Shown here: piece after piece, positions 57,701-64,000 of the stretch
Layout of the letters: each line of letters begins with the position of its first letter
Numbering within the stretch: position 1 is the first letter of the stretch
DNA from: Glandiceps talaboti
Lineage: Eukaryota > Hemichordata > Enteropneusta > Spengelidae
Length of the DNA: 64,000 nucleotides
NCBI RefSeq assembly: GCF_964340395.1
Contig: NC_135556.1
Location: 26,872,562-26,936,561, forward strand
Direction: 5' to 3'
Notes under the pieces: generated by a model
The model's database searches: none
Told to the model about the DNA's origin: nothing
Seen by the model: only the letters and a program-made list of their open reading frames with translations
Translations under genes and position numbers: made by a program

Positions 57701-58659
57701 AGTCTAGTGTTATTCTCCATTCAATCTCAAGATTTCTTTTAAAGCGGATTTGATGCCACATTGGCGTGCTGATAAGAAAGTGTCTGGATCTAGGGGTCAC
57801 TCTGTATTTGTTGTTTGTCTGGTGTATAGTGTAGGGTGGGGTTTTAATTTAGATAAGAGGAGAAGAATGGACAAGATGTCTTTATTTAGTCAAGAAACAG
57901 AGAATTATATACAACTGAAGCAAAGTAGCCAGGGAAAGAAGAAAAATGTTTTATATCACAAAAAAGAAAGAGAAAAAAATGAGTCAATTGATCAATATCA
58001 CACACAAAATAAATTATTTTGCACCACAAAAATTTATCATTCAATGGATCAATCATTCAACCAAATAATAAATCAATCTATAAATCAATCTATCGATCGA
58101 TCAATCAGTTAAATGCTCGCAGGCCCTATGGTTTCACGATTAACACCACTAATATATAGAAAATAAAGAAACAAACGGGTCAACAACTTTTGATAAAAAT
58201 ATTTGTGTAGAGTATATAGGAGAAATGTATCATAAACTTTGTTGCATCTCTATAGCGGTCTGATCGGAGGTTACATATATGTAGATACTTGGTACATATG
58301 TACATACACACATACACATGTGCATACTAAACATGCACATACATACATGGTAAGCAAGAAGTCTATTATTTATTGGCCATCATTATTATTACATTAATTA
58401 ATACCATGTTGTATTTTTTACACAGAATGCCAGAAAAGAAGAAATTGGCAAAATTATCATTTACACAACCAGTATGAGTATCATCAGAGTGACATATGAA
58501 AAATGCCAGTTTGTCAAGAAAATGTTTCAGAACCACAGAGTGAAATATGAAGAGAGAGACATTTATCTAAACAAACACAATCAAAAAGACTTGCAAGAGA
58601 GATTAGGGGATCAAGTATTATCAGTGCCACAAGTTGTAATTGATGGAGAAGTCATAGGG
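54767..58659 (+). CDS. GRXCR1: GRXCR1-like glutaredoxin domain cysteine-rich protein, first two coding exons
   Basis: Exon 1 is 54767-55192 and exon 2 is 58426-58659; the rest is beyond the window. Start: ATG in a strong context (ACCATGG). 220 residues are visible. Exon 1 encodes a low-complexity basic/His region and then SVNGTVRGVKNRV, a stretch typical of vertebrate GRXCR1. Exon 2 encodes the glutaredoxin-like fold: KIIIYTTS, RVTYEKC, KKMFQNHRVKYEERDI, then VPQVVIDGEVIG. The usual Grx CxxC is absent (TTSMS at that place), so it is unlikely to be a redox enzyme. Vertebrate GRXCR1 acts in actin-rich stereocilia. The zinc-binding cysteine-rich C-terminus, expected next, is not in the window. 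The first intron appears to use a GC donor. Confidence 0.85.
55193..58425 (+). other. Intron 1 of the GRXCR1-like gene
   Basis: GC donor at 55193 (GCAAGT), AG at 58424-58425, both phase 0. It holds a TG tract (55531-55552), unique AT-rich DNA and the dispersed repeat at 57840-58110. No other supported exon. Confidence 0.6.
57840..58110 (+). repeat. Dispersed repeat, copy 2 (GRXCR1 intron)
   Basis: Second copy of the repeat at 16760-17000, same orientation, inside the first intron of the GRXCR1-like gene. It ends in ATCAATC-type repeats. Confidence 0.55.
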
Positions 58660-59439
58660 GTGAGTATTGAATAACATATCCCTCTGATCCTCATCATGAG
58701 ATCTCTCTCCTCCCACTGTAGATAAGAGAGGACTTGTCCATTTCATCTAAAAAGGTTGGTCAGACAGACCAAGCACCTGAACTAGGTTTGTATCCATGTG
58801 ATCTTTGAAAAGGAGATAAAATGAAATAATCTAATGTGTCATGATATGGTTCCCAGCTGAAACTGAATATTATAAAACAAGGCACTTGCAAATCTAAATA
58901 TAACAAGAAAAGGAAAAAGATTTTTTTATTAATCGTAGTAATAGTTAAAGGCTTGTTTCGTTTTTTTTAAGTCATTTGAATTTGCATTCAGTTTTGGGTT
59001 AAAATTTTATACAAAATACTATCACCAAATCTGATATTGGAGTTTTGAGTCAGGCATATACAGGTTGTAATTCCACCTAAGTTGTTTGGAAAAAAAATAT
59101 TGGGCTATTACAAGTAGCCAGGTTATTGTATTGTGTGCATTGGAAAATTCACTTGAACCACTACACTTTGATGTAACTACACTAACGTGCAGGGAAGTGT
59201 GTAAGGAATGACAGGGAAGTGTGTAAGGAATGACAGAGAGGTTTGTATTTGTAAGGAACCAGACATTTCCCATCAATCTTCTATACAACAAAGGAGAAGT
59301 AAGAAGTAAAAAACAGAAGTCTGTGTCTGGAATTGATCTGAAATGATGGAAGGGAGATTTCAAAGTTAAAAACCAAAATAGTAAATCTGTATTAAAGGGG
59401 TATTTTCCACAATATCTCTCATGTAGCACAACGTAGTTT

Positions 59440-59980
59440 CTGTAAGAAATAGGTACTCAGTCTCGTGAGTAAGCTCTCTCTCTTCTGCTTTGTCCAATTA
59501 GTAAAGAGATGTGAAATACATACTCAGGGTGGTACCAAGAGTTCCTGTTTTGTATTAGTTAGGAGGTGTGAATTATGTACTCAGGGGTGAAACTCAAGAG
59601 TGTCTTCTCTGTTTTCTATAGCCATACAAAGAGTGATGAAAGATGAGGTGTGAAATACATACTTGATTTCCCAGGCTCCTCTGCTTTGTGCAGTGAGTGA
59701 ATAGCTGTGAAATACATAATATTCAGAATGGGATTCAGAGTTCCTCATCCTGTTTTGTACAACTAGTTAGGGGATGTGAAATAGTATACAGGATAAATAT
59801 TCAGGACAGGACTCGGTGTCCTCCTCTGTTTTGTATAGCCATACAGTAGGTGATGGGGTGTGAAATACATCTTAAGTTGATGTACAGTTTCCAAGGTGCC
59901 TCTATTTTATACAGCCAGCAAAGTGGTGTAAAATAGATATTGGGGTTTTTTTTGGCATGTCTTATACAGCCAGTAAGGTA
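59440..59980. repeat. Degenerate 75-80-bp minisatellite
   Basis: About six units marked by GTGTGAAATACATACT and CTCCTCTGTTTTGTATAGCC with many substitutions. Confidence 0.65.
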
Positions 59981-60558
59981 TTATAGTCCTTCAGGGAGTG
60001 TGCAGGTAGTGTGGATTCCCAATCCATATGGATTCTAGGTTAGGGAACAGGGAACAATCCATATATTTAGTGCTAGTTTTGTGGCCTAGATTCTTGTAGA
60101 AAAAATTAGTTATGTCAAATTTATCTTGAAACATGATAGACATACAGGACAAGGCTTCCTCCAACCTTAGAAAAATGGTCATATGAAATTATAATCTAGA
60201 AAATAACGTGTGAATTATGTGTGTTCATTTTAAAGTGACATTATGACAATCATGAAATAGCATCACTAAAATTTCAATATTTGATGCCTGTCAAAGAAAT
60301 CCAATTGCATATTTCTTTGAACACTTAAAATTGAATTGAACTATATTTGGATTACTGAATGCACCCTGAAAATATAGAGGCTGTCAAAAAATGATGTAAT
60401 TTTATTTTGTAAGAGCTATCCATTGTAGACAAGCCCTGTTTGATTATGTCACAACAAAATACATTACCAGGTAACTCAAAAGAGCAATGGACTGATCCAT
60501 ATAATCTACATTATCAGTCATCCATGTGGAATTTATTCTACCTCAAACCAGTAATGGG

Positions 60559-60621
<63 letters not shown>

Positions 60622-60635
60622 TTGTTGTTTTTGTT
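60559..60635. repeat. TTG/GTT trinucleotide microsatellite
   Basis: Over twenty TTG units. Gives poly-Cys and poly-Leu frames that are not genes. Confidence 0.93.
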
Positions 60636-63600
60636 TGTTGAGTTGCCATATGTTGTTTCTGATGTCATTGACATTTTGATGAAGGTTGTGTTTTCTCACG
60701 GTTACATCGTGCATGAAAAAAACAACACCTTGTTAATTTTAGAGGATAATGTAATAGTTGCATGTAGCAATTCTGGTCATGGAGGCCTTGAATGATATTA
60801 TACCACTAATATGTAGATGATACATCCACCATGTCAGCTTCGATGGGTGGGTGGATGGGGATAAAAATGTAATAATACCGATTTAAGGAGGGGGCAGTTT
60901 AATATAAATTGTCTGAAGGTTTAGTCATCAATACTTGTCACATTACTTTTCGTGACGCTACAATGAATTGACGTATATTTGTACATGGTTGGGTACCTAC
61001 GTCTACAGGAAACAAAAACAGTCTAGATTTGACGTGTAGGTTAGTATGGTTCAATGAAAAGGTTAACCTAGGGACATGATGTGTGTGTGGCTATTCTCAC
61101 CTGAAATGATAGCTCAGAGACTTGGCTGTCTGACAGTTTTGCCTGTCAGTTGAGCCGTAAACAATAGATGAAAAAACCTTAATTTAAGTAGATGTACATC
61201 ACAACATGTATCTTGAAATGGTCCCAAGCTATGATAAGGAATATACAGAAAATAACTGAATTACACGCTTGATACATAGTCAAGATCATTAATAAGATAT
61301 AGATTCTTAAGAAAGGAAAGTTATGATGAAACTTGCCTAAATGTAATTTGAATGATAGAATTATAACAGTATATGTTCATCGCTTTGGGTGATGGTCACT
61401 TTTCATAATCAAGTTTATAACATTTTGGTTATCCAATATTAATTTTTCAAGAATTTTTGCATCAGTAGAAACACAATATGTAAATTTTATGCAAATCCAT
61501 GCAAATGAGTTAATCACTCAGAGATTCTGATCCATCACAAATATGGCACTTGAGTTCTCCAAATATGGTAACAAGTCATCCAAATATGGCACATTATTGT
61601 TACAAAATGAAAAGAACCAAATAAAGACACTATACTGGATTCATGATTGAAACTATTGACATTTCCATGACTAAAAGTCTTGAAAAGGAGACGAGTATTC
61701 TATTTTTTTAATGATTTCTTCTATGTAATGAAATACTAGTCTAAGCCATTTCACATTTTCAGATTGTCAATCTATTGACTTTTTGGGAAACTTTCCCTAG
61801 CAATTACTAGAAATTAGAGTAGGCCAGAAGATGGAAAGGAAAAGTCAGTTGTAATCTTCATTCTTAAGATGTAACTTTCCCATGGAAGTACTAGTGCAAA
61901 ATTTTGTCAATTTCAGATGGCAGTCATTCTGTTATTCTTACATGGTTGTATTAGTACACGAAGTTAGAAGAACCATGAATGACAAAGACCTAATCACTCA
62001 ATTTGTATTGTCTCGCCTGAAAATAGTTCTTTTCAAAATCCTAATAGTATACACATTTAGTTTTGTTTGATCGTTTGACATTTTCCCCAAACTCTCGTTT
62101 TATTTCACATCATATTAAATAGATAAAAACAGTCCATTTCTACCCACGTTAAAATGTATTTCTCTAAACACCATTTGTATAAAGCTAGCTGGTCCTGTGC
62201 AGCCGTTTGTTCATTTGGCATTATCATTTCAAAAGCATGCTTGTTTTATTTTACATGTTATGATACATAAAAACTTGCCATTTTTACCCGGTTAGATGTG
62301 TATTCCAGTAAACAGTCTATTTATTTAAGCTCACAAAATTATTGATAGTATATTCATTTAGGTTAGTTTCACTATTTTGACATTATAATTTCCAAAACCT
62401 TTATTTCACATTCATAATTCATAACACAGTCCATTTCTATCTGGGTAGAGGTTCACTTTAATGAATAAACTAAGTATATGTATTTACCAGTATACACAGC
62501 TGGAATGACATTTCCAATATGCTGAGTGTACAAGTTTATCAGTAATTTACACCACCTGTGTGATCAATTATATATAGATTTAATACGAGTTCCTGTTTTT
62601 GCAGGTACATGTGTGTCCAGTATGTATTCACAATTAAAATATAAATAGATACGTAGAAAGTTGATTGACATTATTCATTTGTATGTATATTAATTATTAA
62701 TTAGAATTCCAGTTATTTGCCAAGTCACTGTCGTCACTTTTGAGTAGCGGAAAATATTACTTTGAAATTCATGAAAGTTATCATAAATGAATTTCGAAAT
62801 AAAAATATTGATTTGATGCAATATATGGTTTTACTATATGGACTCTAATTTTGATATATCTAAATAATATTTGTGTAATGAAATGACAATTTAATTAAAT
62901 TAGAATGAGCATTTTGATAGCATGGTGTCATGTGTTTATCTGGAGCAGTGTGGGATTTCAGAATCTTAGTTTTCTGTGTCCATTATGAATTTAGATTGAT
63001 ATTTAGTAAACACTGCCGTATATAATTATAGCAAATGTTGTATGATGGAGACTAATGGTAAGACTAGTAACATGTACTTTGTTCCCATATTATGTCAAAA
63101 ATGAAAATTATCAGTAGGCAAAAAATAGCATGTTTGTAAAATGATATGAACAACAGATCAATATGATCATGTACATTACGCATCCTCTACATCACCATGG
63201 TTACTTGACATATAGAAGTCAGTTGAGGTTGATCACATGTTTGCCTTGACTTCAGTTTCCAAGGAAATGAGATTCTTTCCAAGACATGATATAAATTAAT
63301 AGGAAATGAAGTAATTGGTAAATTAAGGAGCTGTCTAAATCATCTATAGATGACGACATGGAGGCATTCAGAATTTCAATTAGATGATAGCGATGTCACA
63401 GTGATGGAATAAATGGGTTCAGGAAATTCTAAATGTGTGAGTTACGTGTTGAAACTGTAGTGTCATAGGAATTAGTCCTCCTGTTATCTCATAGTGCCTC
63501 TTATATTTGGAATGTTTATTTGTTATTTTGGATGAAAAAGTTGACTGATTGTTGAAAACAAGCTGATAGTGATAAAAGGAGAGTACCATGCTATGTAATG

Positions 63601-64000
63601 GTACATGTAAAGTTGTCATTGACCCATTGTGGATACTGGATGCTGTTATGAACTGGAATTTTTATTTATTCCACATAAATGACAAGATCATATCATAGCA
63701 AATAAACAAGCAAAAAACAATAACTGAAAACATTATTCTGTCATCTTTTCTTTCCTTTCATAATTCTCAGTGCCTGTAATAAACATTTTACTTCTTACTA
63801 GAGGGTCAAAATAGAACAAGAACGTTGACTATTTAATTCTTTTCACACAAGCCTAAAGTAATGGAGCAGAAGTCACTGTTTTGACCAAGAAATTATGACG
63901 TGCCTTGGTGGAAATATTTTATTTTCGGTAGTAAGAATTATGTAGAAGTTCATAGAGACCATGTACAGTACCTGTTACTAGTAATTTAAATGGTAAATGG

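Larger units (their letters stand above)
58660..64000 (+). other. Start of GRXCR1-like intron 2, runs off the window
   Basis: The donor GTGAGT at 58660 opens an intron whose acceptor I could not find. Contents: a degenerate ~75-80-bp minisatellite (59440-59980), a TTG microsatellite (60559-60635) and unique AT-rich DNA. I see no cysteine-rich GRXCR1 C-terminal exon. Confidence 0.5.

Noticed and set aside
60526-60795. 89-codon frame with poly-Leu/Cys
   Set aside because: Half is a TTG microsatellite; the remainder matches nothing I recognise.

Overview
This is intron-rich, AT-rich animal nuclear DNA. Long introns hold minisatellites and short DNA transposons. There is a Tx1/L1-like retrotransposon, an intronless small heat-shock gene and a GRXCR1-like gene. 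All of this fits a marine invertebrate (deuterostome or lophotrochozoan). I cannot fix the species from sequence alone. Several microsatellites (GA, TA, TG, GAA, TTG, ACAAT) are expanded.

Layout. (1) Bases 1-43870 hold two tandem copies of one large plus-strand gene. Copy A (bases 571-14049; exons 5-21, the 5' end lies outside the window) and copy B (20240-41205; 21 exons, a complete 1080-codon reading frame) sit in duplicated blocks 1-16280 and 23851-43870. I rebuilt the exons from splice sites, and every phase closes. The protein is a type II membrane protein with the order TM anchor, UDP-glucuronate 4-epimerase-like NAD enzyme, PAN-like module, EGF, second PAN-like module, EGF, GT8 glycosyltransferase, EGF. 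(2) 14050-20239 is the spacer between the copies, with a hairpin cluster, a decayed LINE and short repeats. (3) 44860-45528 is a small heat-shock protein gene on the minus strand with two heat-shock elements upstream of a TATA box. (4) 47364-53740 is a near full-length Tx1-like LINE on the minus strand, bordered by GAA/TTC repeat and broken by a single in-frame stop in ORF2. (5) 54767 to the right edge holds the first two coding exons of a GRXCR1-like gene and a long intron.

Most interesting: the fused enzyme would make UDP-galacturonate and carries, in the same chain, a GT8 transferase of the GLT8D/GATL type, a group related to plant galacturonosyltransferases. I infer a one-chain nucleotide-sugar synthase plus transferase in the Golgi lumen. 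Between the two copies the epimerase/PAN/EGF part and the introns are almost identical, but the GT8 exons carry dozens of amino-acid changes clustered around the active-site motifs, with few silent ones. That suggests the copies are diverging in substrate use. Because the duplication provides empty sites, three mobile-element insertions in copy B can be delimited.
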